From: CATOSK01 sp963665735
GTDB lineage: Bacteria > Chloroflexota > Dehalococcoidia > Lucifugimonadales > UBA3495
Reading direction: 5' to 3'
Assembly (NCBI GenBank): GCA_963665735.1
Contig: OY762444.1
Location: 1,736,001-1,800,000, forward strand
DNA: 64,000 nucleotides
Of this stretch, positions 1-8,167 are shown one piece after another (position 1 is the first letter of the stretch; every line of letters begins with the position of its first letter). The translations under genes and the position numbers were made by a program. The notes beneath the pieces were generated by a model. It was not told the DNA's origin. It saw nothing but the letters and a program-made list of their open reading frames with translations, and ran no database searches.

Positions 1-2
1 CC

Positions 3-257
3 TGGGAAGAGTATGAGCGGCATTATCACGAGCGGCTGGCGAGCAACACGGACATTGCGGGGTTGCAGGAGCGCCAACTGCTGCGGAGCACGGAGGACCC
101 GGACGAGGGCATCAGCGTCAGCATCTGGGACACGCTGGAAAGTCTGCGGACTTACGAGACGGGGGAATTCCGGCAAAACGTGGCGCGGGAAGTGGAGCAC
201 CTGTACCGGGGCGAGTACTGGGTGAAGCACTTCGAGGTAAGTTCCACCGACTCTTAG
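3..257 (+). CDS. ABM-like domain protein, 3' end
   Basis: The window opens inside this gene; 84 codons remain and the reading frame is open to the first base. The visible part (motifs SIWDTLESLRTYETGEF and HLYRGEYWVKHFEV) looks like the second half of a dimeric alpha-beta barrel antibiotic-biosynthesis-monooxygenase-like domain, in which a Trp-rich strand precedes a helix of the type found here. A second small ABM-like protein lies at 7794. Function cannot be assigned: such domains occur in monooxygenases, heme-degrading enzymes and proteins of unknown role. It ends with TAG just before a palindromic repeat. Confidence 0.55.
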   Translation, partial: WEEYERHYHERLASNTDIAGLQERQLLRSTEDPDEGISVSIWDTLESLRTYETGEFRQNVAREVEHLYRGEYWVKHFEVSSTDS

Positions 258-286
258 GGGGCAACGCCGGCGTATGATAAACGGGG

Positions 287-336
287 GTTCACCCCCACCC
301 TAACCCTCCCCCTGATAGGGGGAGGGGATTTTTGTT
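287..336. repeat. Palindromic repeat family B (first copy)
   Basis: C-rich/G-rich hairpin repeat of the form CCCTCCCCCT...AGGGGGAGGG preceded by a TTCACCCCC(A/T)CCC arm. The same unit recurs near 6085, 9326, 12510, 30268, 30765, 48232, 48424, 49317, 49676, 50018, 55763, 55932, 60710, 60940 and 61171, always between genes. Confidence 0.8.
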
Positions 337-365
337 TGGGGGCGGTAGGATTTTCGCGGGCCTTT

Positions 366-764
366 TTACAGGGATTCTATGCCGGCGCGGGCGGCGTCTT
401 CGTCTTCCTGGGCGGTGCCGCCGCTGCCGCCGACGGCGCCGATGAGTTCGCCGTCGCGGAAGATGGGCAGGGCGCCCTGGCCGGGGACGAATTCGCCCTT
501 TTCAACTTCCATGACGGCCCGCAGCACCGGGGTCAAGGCCCGGTCGGTCAGGTCGTTGCTGGGTATGCCGAAGCAGGCGGAGGCGCGGGCCTTGCCGCGG
601 GAGACGTAGGGAGTGCGCCAGGGGGCGCCGTCCATTCGCACCATGCACTTGAGGTCTCCGCGGGCGTCCACCACGGAGATGCTGAGCTTGACGCCCATTT
701 CCAGGGCTTTGGCCTTGGCCGCTTGCAGTACCCGTTCCGCGTCTTCCAGGTTGATGTCGGGCAT
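366..764 (-). CDS. GlcG/HbpS-family (DUF336) protein
   Basis: A 132-aa protein matching the compact GlcG/HbpS fold: an N-terminal helix, the SISVVDARGDL strand, a central RGKARASACFG helix segment and the glycine-rich C-terminal GAVGGSGGTAQEDEDAA motif typical of this family. Family members bind heme or cobalamin or are of unknown function; they often sit near oxidoreductases. The ATG is preceded by GGGAGG seven bases upstream. It lies downstream of the thrC-NIL-MoaD cluster on the same strand, but a 250-base gap with repeat sequence suggests a separate transcript. Family assignment is solid; the ligand is unknown. Confidence 0.85.
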   Translation of the reverse strand: MPDINLEDAERVLQAAKAKALEMGVKLSISVVDARGDLKCMVRMDGAPWRTPYVSRGKARASACFGIPSNDLTDRALTPVLRAVMEVEKGEFVPGQGALPIFRDGELIGAVGGSGGTAQEDEDAARAGIESL

Positions 765-839
765 AATCGTACCTCCCTTTTATGTTTGGGGTAGTTGCGG
801 GTATGGCGAGATTATAGCGGATTGAGGGGGAGAGGATAC

Positions 840-985
840 ATTGGGGAGCGCAGGGCCGTCATACCGGCATCCAGAGATTCTTGCCATTAAGTAGGTTGGC
901 CAGTACCTGACATTTCTGGATTCTTGACCCGTATCGTGGTACGGGGCCGGCTTTTCGCCGGAATGACGGTTGGGATGGGGGAGAG
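840..985. repeat. Degenerate REP-like palindromes (family A)
   Basis: This gap holds imperfect copies of the family A unit (CGTCATNCCGGC...GCCGGAATGACGG with a TCCAGAA tail). No coding potential is seen. Confidence 0.6.
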
Positions 986-1014
986 GATTTTTGACGGGGT
1001 TGGTTAGGGGGATG

Positions 1015-1371
1015 CTAGTACATAATCATTGCGGTTGGGACGAGTCGCTGGGCTACGGGGTCAACGGCCAAGGCCAGACCTTCCAGGGTGTAGGCGCCCA
1101 GCAGGGCCGGGGATTGGTCGTCGCCAAAGACCACCAGGGTGGTGACGCTTTCCCCGTCAATGGTGGCCCCAGCGTGTCCGTATTCCAGGTTAACGCGCTG
1201 ATTGTTGGCCAACATCAAAGTGCGCCGTCCGATGGGAACGATGCCCGACTCCCGCAACATACTGCCGGGCAGGGTGGTGTAAGAGGAGCCGGTATCCACC
1301 TCTGCCGTCACGTCGCGGAATTGTTGGCCGTCCATGCTGGAAATCCACACGGGCCAGTTGAATGTTCCCAT
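1015..1371 (-). CDS. Retropepsin-like (clan AA) aspartic protease-fold protein
   Basis: The 118-aa product has the bacterial single-domain retropepsin layout: N-terminal MGTF strand, the catalytic triad D26-T27-G28 followed by SSYTTLP, a central LANNQRVNLEYGHA flap-like part, and the C-terminal LLGAYTLEGLALAVDP hydrophobic motif that precedes the last strand. Such proteins act as dimers; their substrates in bacteria are mostly unknown. It follows the MoaD-like gene by 49 bases on the same strand and may belong to the thrC cluster. GAGG lies nine bases before the ATG. A paralogue with a lost DTG motif lies at 32794-33183. Confidence 0.8.
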   Translation of the reverse strand: MGTFNWPVWISSMDGQQFRDVTAEVDTGSSYTTLPGSMLRESGIVPIGRRTLMLANNQRVNLEYGHAGATIDGESVTTLVVFGDDQSPALLGAYTLEGLALAVDPVAQRLVPTAMIMY

Positions 1372-1420
1372 GCTGGTGGCCTCTTGCGGGGGTTTGCCGG
1401 GTTTGTTGGCGGGAAGGGCG

Positions 1421-1696
1421 TTAGCCGCCGGCTACGGCGGGGACGATGCTGATTTCGTCGCCGGATTTGGCGGCGGTGGCCAGGCCGTCGAGGAAGCGGA
1501 CATCTTCTCCGTTGAGGTAGATGTTGACGAAGTAGCGGAGTTCGCCGTTTTCGTCAATGAGGCGTTCCTTGAATCCGGGGTAGCTGGATTCAAGCTGGTC
1601 AATCATGCGGGAGAGGTCGGATTCTTCCATTTCGACCTTGTCGAGGCCGTTGGTCATGCGGCGCAGGGGAGTGGGGATGCGAACCAAGACAGGCAT
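1421..1696 (-). CDS. MoaD/ThiS-family sulfur-carrier protein
   Basis: The 91-aa protein has the beta-grasp pattern of ubiquitin-like sulfur carriers and ends in the diagnostic VPAVAGG, so its C-terminal Gly-Gly can be adenylated and thiocarboxylated. The motif FVNIYLNGEDVRFLDGLAT followed by GDEISIVPA is classic for MoaD relatives. Its place directly after a NIL-domain protein and threonine synthase, not in a moa or thi operon, points to sulfur transfer for amino-acid (homocysteine/methionine/cysteine) synthesis; that role is inferred from context. A strong AAGGAG precedes the ATG. Confidence 0.9.
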   Translation of the reverse strand: MPVLVRIPTPLRRMTNGLDKVEMEESDLSRMIDQLESSYPGFKERLIDENGELRYFVNIYLNGEDVRFLDGLATAAKSGDEISIVPAVAGG

Positions 1697-1731
1697 GGGG
1701 GATACTCCTTTTGTGGTTGGGTGTTGGGCGG

Positions 1732-1974
1732 TCAGCCTTCGATTACGTCGCCGCCTACCGGGTCAACGCGGACGCCGGTGGAGCTGACCCATTGGAGGCC
1801 CCGCTCGATTTCTTCTTTTTCGCCGTCCAGTTCCAGGATTACCCAGCCCATTTCCTCACTGACATCGGCCCGTCGGATGTTGGTGACGATGTGGAAGTCT
1901 CGGCCGAGTTGGTAGATGATGGGTTCCTTGACCAGTTCGGCCTGGAAGGTGAATTTGACCCGTTGGCGGTCCAT
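1732..1974 (-). CDS. NIL-domain protein
   Basis: An 80-aa stand-alone NIL domain: a small ferredoxin-like alpha-beta fold named after the domain at the C-terminus of methionine ABC ATPases (MetN). Key stretches are VKFTFQAELVKEPIIYQL, the TNIRRADVSEEMGWVILEL core and a terminal GVRVDP. It begins five bases after the thrC stop and is followed after 35 bases by the MoaD-like carrier. In MetN the domain senses methionine; free-standing copies next to sulfur-carrier genes are linked to sulfur amino-acid metabolism, perhaps as an adaptor. Confidence 0.85.
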   Translation of the reverse strand: MDRQRVKFTFQAELVKEPIIYQLGRDFHIVTNIRRADVSEEMGWVILELDGEKEEIERGLQWVSSTGVRVDPVGGDVIEG

Positions 1975-1979
1975 GAGCG

Positions 1980-3290
1980 TTACCTGCCCAGGGCATAGGG
2001 GGCGGTTCCCCCGGCGGCGCGTCCGTCCAGGGCCTCTTCAAAAGAGCTTAGCGTGGGCTTGACCATGAGGGGGTCAACGACGCCTTCGACGGCCTCCTGG
2101 GTCTTGAGTCCGTTGCCGGTAATGTAGGCGACGGTTACTTCGTCGGGCTGGATGGCGCCGGACTGGGCCAGGCGGGCCAGGGCGGAGACGGTGACGCCGC
2201 CGGCGGTTTCGGTGAAGATGCCTTCGGTCTCGGCCAGCAGCTTGATGCCCTCTACCACGTCGGGTTCGGGGACGGCGACGCCGCTGCCCTGGGAGTTGCG
2301 GATGACGCGCAGGGCGTAGATGCCGTCGGCGGGGTTGCCGATGGCCAGGGACTTGGCGATGCTGTTGGGGCGCACCGGGCGGACGTGGGTCTGGCCTTCG
2401 TTCCAGGCGGTGACGATGGGGCAACAGCCTTCGGCCTGGGCCATGTGCATCTTGGTGGTGACCCAGGGATGATGAACGGTGTTCTGGTCGGCGCCGAAGG
2501 ACATGGACGGTATGCCTTCCAGCAGGCCGAGGCAGGCGAGTTCGTTAAATCCCTTCCAGATTTTGGTGAACATAGCGCCGGAGGCCGAGGGAATGACCAC
2601 GTGGTCGGGGAGGCGCCAGTCGAGTTGTTCGGCCACTTCGTAGCCCAGGGTCTTGCTGCCTTCGGCGTAGTAGGGGCGCATATTGATGTTGACGAAGGCC
2701 CAGGGGTAGTTGTCGCCGACTTCGCTGCACAGGCGGTTAACTTCGTCGTAGGTGCCATCCACGGCGACCATTGTCGGGCCGTAAACGGCGGCGCCGATGA
2801 CCTTGCCGCGCTCCAGGTCGGAGGGGATAAACACGACGGAGCGGATGCCGGCGCGGGCGGCGTGGGCGGCGACGCTGCAAGCCAGATTGCCAGTGGAGGC
2901 GCAGGCGATGGTGTCAAACCCGAACTCGACGGCCTTGGTGGCGGCGACGGAAACCACCCGGTCTTTGAAAGAGTAGGACGGGTTTACGCTGTCGTTCTTG
3001 ATGTAGAGGTTGTTGAGACCCAGGCGGCGGCCCAGGTTGCGGGCCTTCATAAAGGGGGTGAATCCGGCCATGATGTCAACGGGGTCTTCACCGCTGGCGG
3101 GGAGCAAGTCCTGGTAGCGCCAGATGCTCAACGGGCCTTGGGCGATGCTGTCGCGGCTGACGACTTGGGAGATGGTGTCGTAGTCGTACACCACTTCCAA
3201 CGGGCCGAAGCAGAAGTCGCAGACGTTGAAGGCTTCGGCGGGGTATTCCCGGCCGCACTCGCGGCACTTGAGTCCGCTTACGAAAGACAA
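1980..3290 (-). CDS. thrC: Threonine synthase with N-terminal zinc ribbon
   Basis: A PLP-dependent fold-type II enzyme of 436 aa. Residues 8-30 carry two CxxC pairs (CREC and CDFC), a zinc ribbon common in one threonine synthase subfamily. The PLP lysine is in NPSYSFKDR and the phosphate-binding region in ASTGNLACS. It would convert O-phosphohomoserine to threonine. It starts with TTG; GGAGG lies eleven bases upstream. It heads the cluster with NIL and MoaD genes. The window has a second, shorter threonine synthase at 22636, so this copy may have a different acceptor, for example a sulfur nucleophile; that is conjecture from context. Confidence 0.88.
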   Translation of the reverse strand: MSFVSGLKCRECGREYPAEAFNVCDFCFGPLEVVYDYDTISQVVSRDSIAQGPLSIWRYQDLLPASGEDPVDIMAGFTPFMKARNLGRRLGLNNLYIKNDSVNPSYSFKDRVVSVAATKAVEFGFDTIACASTGNLACSVAAHAARAGIRSVVFIPSDLERGKVIGAAVYGPTMVAVDGTYDEVNRLCSEVGDNYPWAFVNINMRPYYAEGSKTLGYEVAEQLDWRLPDHVVIPSASGAMFTKIWKGFNELACLGLLEGIPSMSFGADQNTVHHPWVTTKMHMAQAEGCCPIVTAWNEGQTHVRPVRPNSIAKSLAIGNPADGIYALRVIRNSQGSGVAVPEPDVVEGIKLLAETEGIFTETAGGVTVSALARLAQSGAIQPDEVTVAYITGNGLKTQEAVEGVVDPLMVKPTLSSFEEALDGRAAGGTAPYALGR

Positions 3291-3721
3291 GGCGTTGGCA
3301 ACCTCCGAGGGGGTGGGGGACAGGCCCCGGTTCCGGCGGGAAATTCAGCCGGCAAGAGCCGGCGGCCTTGGGGCTAAGGCGGGTTGATGGTAGCAAAGGG
3401 GGTTTTTGTTGTCAAGGAAGGGTTTGGGAGGTTGACTCCCTCCCCGGCCCTCCTGGGGGAGAAGGCGCCTTTTTCGAGGGGGTTTTCACCACAGAGGCAC
3501 GGAGACGCGGAGAGTTGGGGAGAGGGGTTGGTTGTTGGGGGGTGCGCAGGCAGGAATGCCCGCGCCACCGGGGAGTGGGGGTTGGTTTGCGCGTCGGATT
3601 GCTGGATTCTGGCCTACGCCGGAATGACGACTGACGGAGTTGACGACGCAGCGGAGTTTTGCAGGGTGGAAAGGTTGGCTTATACTGGTGGGGATTTGTT
3701 TTGGCAAGAAGGGGGATTGCG
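3291..3721. repeat. Gap with dispersed repeats
   Basis: No gene is seen in these 431 bases. They contain a family B-like palindrome near 3440-3485, a CACAGAGGCACGGAGACGCG unit near 3491 of a kind widespread in bacterial intergenic DNA, and a family A half-unit near 3602-3630 (GGATTCTGGCCTACGCCGGAATGACG). Confidence 0.6.
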
Positions 3722-4804
3722 TTGGTTAATCGGGAGCGGTTGGTTCAGACGCTGGTTGACTTGATTCGGATTGACAGCCCGACGGGGGAAGAGGATGAGA
3801 TGGACCGGGAGATTACGGCCCGGTTGGAGGGGTTGGGGTTTACGGTGCGCCATGACGGTTTTCGCAACGTCATCGGGCGGCTGGAGGGCGTCGGGGAGCC
3901 GGTGCTGCTGTCGGCCCACCTGGATACGGTGGAGCCGGGCCGGGGCATCAAGCCCATCATGGACGGGGACGTTTTGCGCTCGGACGGGACAACGATTCTG
4001 GGGGGCGACTGCAAGGCGGGGGTCAGCATCGTGCTGGAGGCGGTGACGACGGCGGTGGAGTCGGGGCTGCCCCGTCTGCCGGTGGAGGTGGCTTTCAGCC
4101 GTGCCGAGGAAGGGGGTCTGAACGGGGCGCGCAACATGGACTTGGGGCTGCTGTCGGCCCGGCGGGGGCTGGTCTTTGACGGCGAAGGGGCGGTCAACCG
4201 GGTGACGGTGGAGGCGCCGTCGCAAAACGTGGTGCAGGCGCGCATCCGGGGTCGGGCGGCCCATGCCGGCGTTGAGCCGGAGAAGGGAATTTCAGCGTTG
4301 GTTATGGCCGCCGAGATTATGACCCGGCTTCCGCTGGGGAGGCTGGACGCGGAGACTACGGCCAATATCGGACGGGTCGAGGGCGGGTTGAAACGCAACA
4401 TCATCCCGGAAGAGGCGTTCATGGATGGGGAAATCCGCAGCCGCGACCAGGCCAAGCTGGAGAGTTGCGTCGAAGAGTTCCGGCGGGTGTTCGACGAGGT
4501 GGCGGCGCGTTACCCGGAGGGTAAGGTGGCGTTGGACATCACCAGCAGTTACCGGGCTTACCGCGTGGGGGAGACGCATCCGGCGGTGGCGATGCTGGGG
4601 CGGGCCTTGGCCGAAGTGGATATGACCCCGCAGTTGGAGGCCAGCGGCGGCGGTTCGGACGCCAACGTCTTTATGGAGCATGGCATCGGGGCGCTGCCGG
4701 TGGGAATCGGCGTGCGGGGGTTTCACACGAAGGAAGAAACGGCGTCGGTGCCGGAGATGGTGCAGGCCGCCGAAGTCTGCCGGCGGGTGATACAGGGGGT
4801 TTGA
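3722..4804 (+). CDS. M20-family metallopeptidase (peptidase T-like)
   Basis: A 360-aa zinc peptidase. The expected motifs occur in order: HLDTVEPG (metal ligands H and D), GGDCKAG (bridging Asp), SRAEEGG (catalytic Glu plus metal Glu), FDGEGAV, a dimerisation domain with RAAHAGVEPEKG, and SGGGSDANVF near the end. The usual GADDKAG is GGDCKAG, so the second Asp of the cis-peptide pair is Cys. The start is chosen at TTG 3722 (VNRERLVQTLVDL) because AAGAAGGGGG lies just upstream; an earlier GTG/ATG would add repeat-derived residues. The substrate is probably a small peptide or N-acyl amino acid. Confidence 0.85.
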   Translation: MVNRERLVQTLVDLIRIDSPTGEEDEMDREITARLEGLGFTVRHDGFRNVIGRLEGVGEPVLLSAHLDTVEPGRGIKPIMDGDVLRSDGTTILGGDCKAGVSIVLEAVTTAVESGLPRLPVEVAFSRAEEGGLNGARNMDLGLLSARRGLVFDGEGAVNRVTVEAPSQNVVQARIRGRAAHAGVEPEKGISALVMAAEIMTRLPLGRLDAETTANIGRVEGGLKRNIIPEEAFMDGEIRSRDQAKLESCVEEFRRVFDEVAARYPEGKVALDITSSYRAYRVGETHPAVAMLGRALAEVDMTPQLEASGGGSDANVFMEHGIGALPVGIGVRGFHTKEETASVPEMVQAAEVCRRVIQGV

Positions 4805-5020
4805 CCCCCACCCCGGCAATCGCATCATAACTTCCAAAGCACGTAACCCTGAACTTCATCATGTAACCCTGAACTTCATCATGTAACCCTGAACGAAGTG
4901 AAGGGTCTAAAATCCTCCGCCAAAAGCCCCGCCGGGAGTCGAAAGACGGTTGGCGGCAAGGATTTCAGATTCTTCGCTACGCTCAGAATTACATCCCACA
5001 GGGGGCGCTACCGCGTCGAC
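4805..5020. repeat. Family D repeat with short tandem duplication
   Basis: The unit ATGTAACCCTGAAC recurs three times in tandem at 4840-4900 and runs into the longer family D element (AACGAAGTGAAGGGTCTAAAATCC ... TTTCAGATTCTTCGCTACGCTCAGAAT). Other family D copies are near 17866, 45755, 60650, 60810 and 61040. Confidence 0.7.
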
Positions 5021-5031
5021 TCATGCCAAAG

Positions 5032-5703
5032 TCACCCTTCCCGGACGTTGCGGGGCGTTTCGCCGAAGAACTCGCCCAGGAAAAGGGCCGTGGGGCCGTG
5101 CAGGGGCAGTTCGTTGATGATTTCCTCCCTGGTGAACCAGCCGATAACGTCGCCTTCCTCGCTGAGGCGGGGTTCGCCGGCGCACTGGCACAGGTAAACG
5201 TGCCAGACGTGCAGGTCGGCTCCGCGGCGGCACGGGTCAACCACCTCCCGGCCTTCCCAGACTCCGGCCGGCGGGGTCAGCGGTTCCACCGAAATCATGC
5301 CCAACCCGGCCTCTTCGTAGGCTTCCCTCAATGCCGATTGCTGGGTGGTTTCGCCCATTTCCACGTGGCCGGCGGGGATGGTGTAGCAGCCGATGGGTTA
5401 AAGCCGCCGGCGCATCAGGCAGCAGCGTTTGCCGTCGGGTTCCTCCCGCCACAGGACGGCGGCGGCGGACGCGTGCAGCAGTTCGCCGTCGCTGTCCCGG
5501 ATACGCCAGACCATTACCGGGTCGAAGAGGTAGGCCCGCTGACGGGAGTGGTCGCCGTGGGTGTAAAGTCCCGGTCGCCACGATTCCGGCGGGATGGGTT
5601 GGCCGTCCTCAAAACAAAAGACCTGGGTGGCGGCGAATTTCCCGGGGGCGGACTCGGAACCGATGACGCTGCGGATGGTTTGGATGATGGCCTTGCGTTC
5701 CAT
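5032..5703 (-). pseudogene. NUDIX hydrolase interrupted by an in-frame TAA
   Basis: One continuous frame encodes an N-terminal region (MERKAIIQTIRSVIG...) ending MRRRL, then TAA at 5400-5398, and without frame change continues PIGCYTIPAGHVEMGETT, followed by a complete Nudix box: G, five residues, E, seven residues, REAYEEAGL. The stop sits where relatives have an aromatic residue before PIGCY, so one base change from TAC or TAT explains it. The GGAAGG upstream of ATG 5703 supports that start. Two fragments might be translated separately from the internal ATG 5364, which would still hold the whole Nudix box. NUDIX enzymes cleave nucleoside diphosphate derivatives. Confidence 0.75.
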
Positions 5704-5755
5704 GCGGGTATATCCTTCCGAGGGGGTTGGATGGTGTTGGCGGCATAGTAGCACG

Positions 5756-6130
5756 GCTTATTGTAAGGACATGGCAAGCCGCGCCCCTACGGGATAAGTC
5801 CGGTAGTTTCCCCGAATATCAACGGTTGGGACGGTGGGGATTTCTGGATTCCGGCCTGCGCCGGAATGATGGGTTTAGGGCCGGGAAAGACGGTGGGGGG
5901 TTAGCGTTGTTTGGTTTTTGCATGACCGCCTTGGTGATTTGCGTTGGTAGGGGCGCACGGCCGTGCGCCCCTACGGGCGTTGGTTTTTGTTGGGCGGGCA
6001 TGACGGTGGGGGGTTAGCCTTGGTGGGTTTTGCATGACCGCGTTGTTGATTGGGGTTGGTAGGGGTTAGCGGAGGCCGGGGTTTTCACCCCCTCCCCAAC
6101 CCTCCGCCTGAATAGGGGGAGGGGGTATCG
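5756..6130. repeat. Repeat cluster (families C, A, B)
   Basis: The gap before the antiporter holds a family A half-unit near 5840-5868 (GGATTCCGGCCTGCGCCGGAATGAT), a perfect family C palindrome near 5949-5976 (GTAGGGGCGCAC-GGCC-GTGCGCCCCTAC) and a family B copy near 6083-6126. No gene is seen. Confidence 0.75.
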
Positions 6131-6170
6131 AAAGGACGGCGGTTAATTTTTCGGCGGTAGGCGGCGGGCG

Positions 6171-6179
6171 TGATATAAT
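6171..6179 (+). promoter_or_regulatory. Extended -10 promoter
   Basis: TGATATAAT is a perfect TATAAT with an upstream TG (extended -10). No good -35 is visible. A start site near 6186 would leave a leader of about 66 bases before ATG 6252 and would lie downstream of the alternative TTG at 6183, which argues against that earlier start. Confidence 0.5.
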
Positions 6180-6251
6180 CCGTTGGCAATTTTGCGGCGT
6201 TCTGTGGGCGTCTTATTCCCGGGGGTAATTTCCCGGATACCTGGGGCAGCG

Positions 6252-7700
6252 ATGTTCGACCAACTGGCGGGCTTTCCCGCGCTTCTTTCCGTGCTTCCCG
6301 CCGGCGGCGGACTGGAAATCACCGAAATAGTAACCCACCTGCTGATTCAACTGGCGGTAATCATCTTCGTCGCCAAAATGGCGGGGGAGATTGCCGTGCG
6401 ATACATCAAAATCCCGCCGGTGTTGGCGGAATTGGGGGCCGGAGCGATTATCGGCCCCTATGCTCTGGGCGCTTTGCCGATTCCCTTCTACGGGCCGTTG
6501 TTTCCCCTTCCCGAAGGGGCCGATGTGGTCATTCCGGTGGACAACGAGCTTTTCGCCATCGCGCAAATAGGGTCAATCTTCCTGCTTTTCGCCATCGGCC
6601 TGGAAACCAACCTGCGCCAGTTTCTGCGCTACGCCGGGCCGGCTACGGCGGTGGCCGTCGGAGGCGTAATCATCCCCTTCGTCCTGGGCGCGGGGGCCAC
6701 GGTCTTTTTCGGTTTTGCCGGGGAAGACGGCTGGGCCTCGCCCGAAGCCCTGTTCATGGGGGCAATCCTCACCGCTACCTCGGTGGGAATCACCGCGCGG
6801 GTGCTGGCCGAGCTGAACAAGCTGGACTCGCCCGAGGGCGTAACCATCCTGGGGGCGGCGGTGGTGGACGACGTTTTGGGAATCCTGGTGCTGACGGTGG
6901 TAGTAGGCATCAGCGCCACCGGCACGGTGGCTCTGCCGGCGGCGGAAATGGCCCCGGAGGCCGCGGCGGTGGTGGAAGAACCCCACGGTTTCTCCATGCA
7001 GGACGTGGGAATAGTGGCCGGCAAGGCGTTGGCCTTCTGGCTGGGGCTGACCGGGATAGGACTGCTGGCGGCTCCTTACGTGGAAAAGGCGCTGAACCGA
7101 TTTCGCGCGCCGGGGGCGGGCCTGGTGGTGACCGTGGCCCTAGCCTTGTTGGCGGCGGGCCTGGCCGAGATATTCGGGCTGGCTTTCATCATCGGGGCTT
7201 TTTCCATCGGGTTGGCCTTGTCCAACACCGACCTGGCCCACCGGGTAGAGCGGGAACTGGTGCAGGTGAATCAAATCGTGGTGCCGGTGTTTTTCGTGGT
7301 AATGGGGATGCTGGTGGACGTTAGCGCAATGGGGGCGGCCCTGGTCTTTGGGCTGGTGTTGTCGGTGCTGGCGGCGGCGTCCAAGGTATTCGGGTCAGGG
7401 ATACCGGCGGCCCTCACCGGGTTCAACGTGCGGGGCGCGACCCGGGTGGGCATTGGCATGATGCCCCGAGGGGAAGTCGCCTTGATTATCGCCGGCATTG
7501 GCCTGGCCAACGGAATCATCGGCCCGGCCCTCTTCGGGGTCAGCATCCTGATGACCGTGTTGACCACCATTATCGCCCTGGTCTTTCTGATTCTCCTCTT
7601 CCGGTCGCCGGAAAGCGGGCGGCGACACGCTGAATCCGGCGGTGATGCGACTACCCCATCTGCCGCACCATCGGGTGCAGAAGACGGCGGCCACCATTAG
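6252..7700 (+). CDS. CPA2-family cation:proton antiporter (Kef-type)
   Basis: An integral membrane protein of 482 aa with about 12-13 hydrophobic segments. The CPA2 signature is clear: LGAGAIIGP early, then TATSVGITARVLAELNKLDSPEG and ILGAAVVDDVLGILVLT, which carries the ion-binding Asp pair. It should exchange K+ or Na+ for protons across the cytoplasmic membrane. There is no RCK/TrkA nucleotide-binding domain, unlike full KefB/C. The ATG at 6252 (MFDQLAGF) is preferred over TTG 6183 because of the promoter position. The C-terminal 30 residues are hydrophilic and low in complexity. Confidence 0.88.
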   Translation: MFDQLAGFPALLSVLPAGGGLEITEIVTHLLIQLAVIIFVAKMAGEIAVRYIKIPPVLAELGAGAIIGPYALGALPIPFYGPLFPLPEGADVVIPVDNELFAIAQIGSIFLLFAIGLETNLRQFLRYAGPATAVAVGGVIIPFVLGAGATVFFGFAGEDGWASPEALFMGAILTATSVGITARVLAELNKLDSPEGVTILGAAVVDDVLGILVLTVVVGISATGTVALPAAEMAPEAAAVVEEPHGFSMQDVGIVAGKALAFWLGLTGIGLLAAPYVEKALNRFRAPGAGLVVTVALALLAAGLAEIFGLAFIIGAFSIGLALSNTDLAHRVERELVQVNQIVVPVFFVVMGMLVDVSAMGAALVFGLVLSVLAAASKVFGSGIPAALTGFNVRGATRVGIGMMPRGEVALIIAGIGLANGIIGPALFGVSILMTVLTTIIALVFLILLFRSPESGRRHAESGGDATTPSAAPSGAEDGGHH

Positions 7701-7735
7701 AAAACGCCTTGGAAAGACCAAACCGCGCCGGGGTT

Positions 7736-7767
7736 CCCGTCATACCGGCGCAGGCCGGTATGACGGG
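7736..7767. repeat. Perfect REP-like hairpin (family A)
   Basis: Arms CCCGTCATACCGGC and GCCGGTATGACGGG pair over 14 bp with a four-base loop. It lies 35 bases after the antiporter stop and could act as a transcript 3' end, but lacks a T-tract. Confidence 0.8.
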
Positions 7768-7793
7768 GGATGTATAAACGGGAGTTGACGGCA

Positions 7794-8081
7794 ATGATTG
7801 GAGTTTTGACGCACCATTGGGCCAAGGCTGACCAAATCGAGGCGGCCAAGAAACTGCTGGACGGCAACGGGTTGGCCCAGAGCAAGGCCCCCGGTTTCGG
7901 CAGCCGGGAGACCCTCTATTCCCTGGCCGACCCGACGAAGATAACCACACTGGTTACGTGGGACAGCAACGAAATTTACGACGCCTGGCGGGCCAGCCCG
8001 GAGCGGGCGGTAGCGATGGCCGGGGCCGAAGAGCTTTGGTCTCAGCCGCCGGAGTCGGAGCGGTTCGAGGTTGCCGGCTAG
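7794..8081 (+). CDS. Small ABM-like dimeric barrel protein
   Basis: A 95-aa protein resembling the antibiotic-biosynthesis-monooxygenase-like fold: MIGVLTHHWAKADQIEAAKKLL at the N-terminus, a central ETLYSLADPTKITTLVTWDS strand pair and a C-terminal amphipathic helix with the paired Trp positions seen in the partial gene at the window start. ATG 7794 is chosen; an ATG at 7770 would add residues from repeat-flanking DNA. No active-site residue is diagnostic, so function stays open. Confidence 0.65.
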   Translation: MIGVLTHHWAKADQIEAAKKLLDGNGLAQSKAPGFGSRETLYSLADPTKITTLVTWDSNEIYDAWRASPERAVAMAGAEELWSQPPESERFEVAG

Positions 8082-8121
8082 TAGCGCAACTTGGTTGAAC
8101 TGCTGATTCGGGAGGCTGTAT

Positions 8122-8156
8122 CGTCATACCGGCCTACACCGGTATGACGGTAAATT
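8122..8156. repeat. REP-like hairpin (family A) between convergent genes
   Basis: CGTCATACCGG...CCGGTATGACG forms an 11-bp stem between the stop of the ABM-like gene and the stop of the convergent DRTGG gene, a typical site for REP elements. Confidence 0.75.
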
Positions 8157-8167
8157 CCGCGAAACCC

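Noticed and set aside
1980..3377. Long plus-strand ORF opposite thrC (2385-3377)
   Set aside because: Mirror of GC-rich codon use in thrC; Gly/Val-rich without domain, and thrC is certain.
5398..5400. Recoding of the in-frame stop in the NUDIX gene
   Set aside because: It is TAA, not TGA (Sec) or TAG (Pyl), so mutation or sequencing error is the simpler reading.
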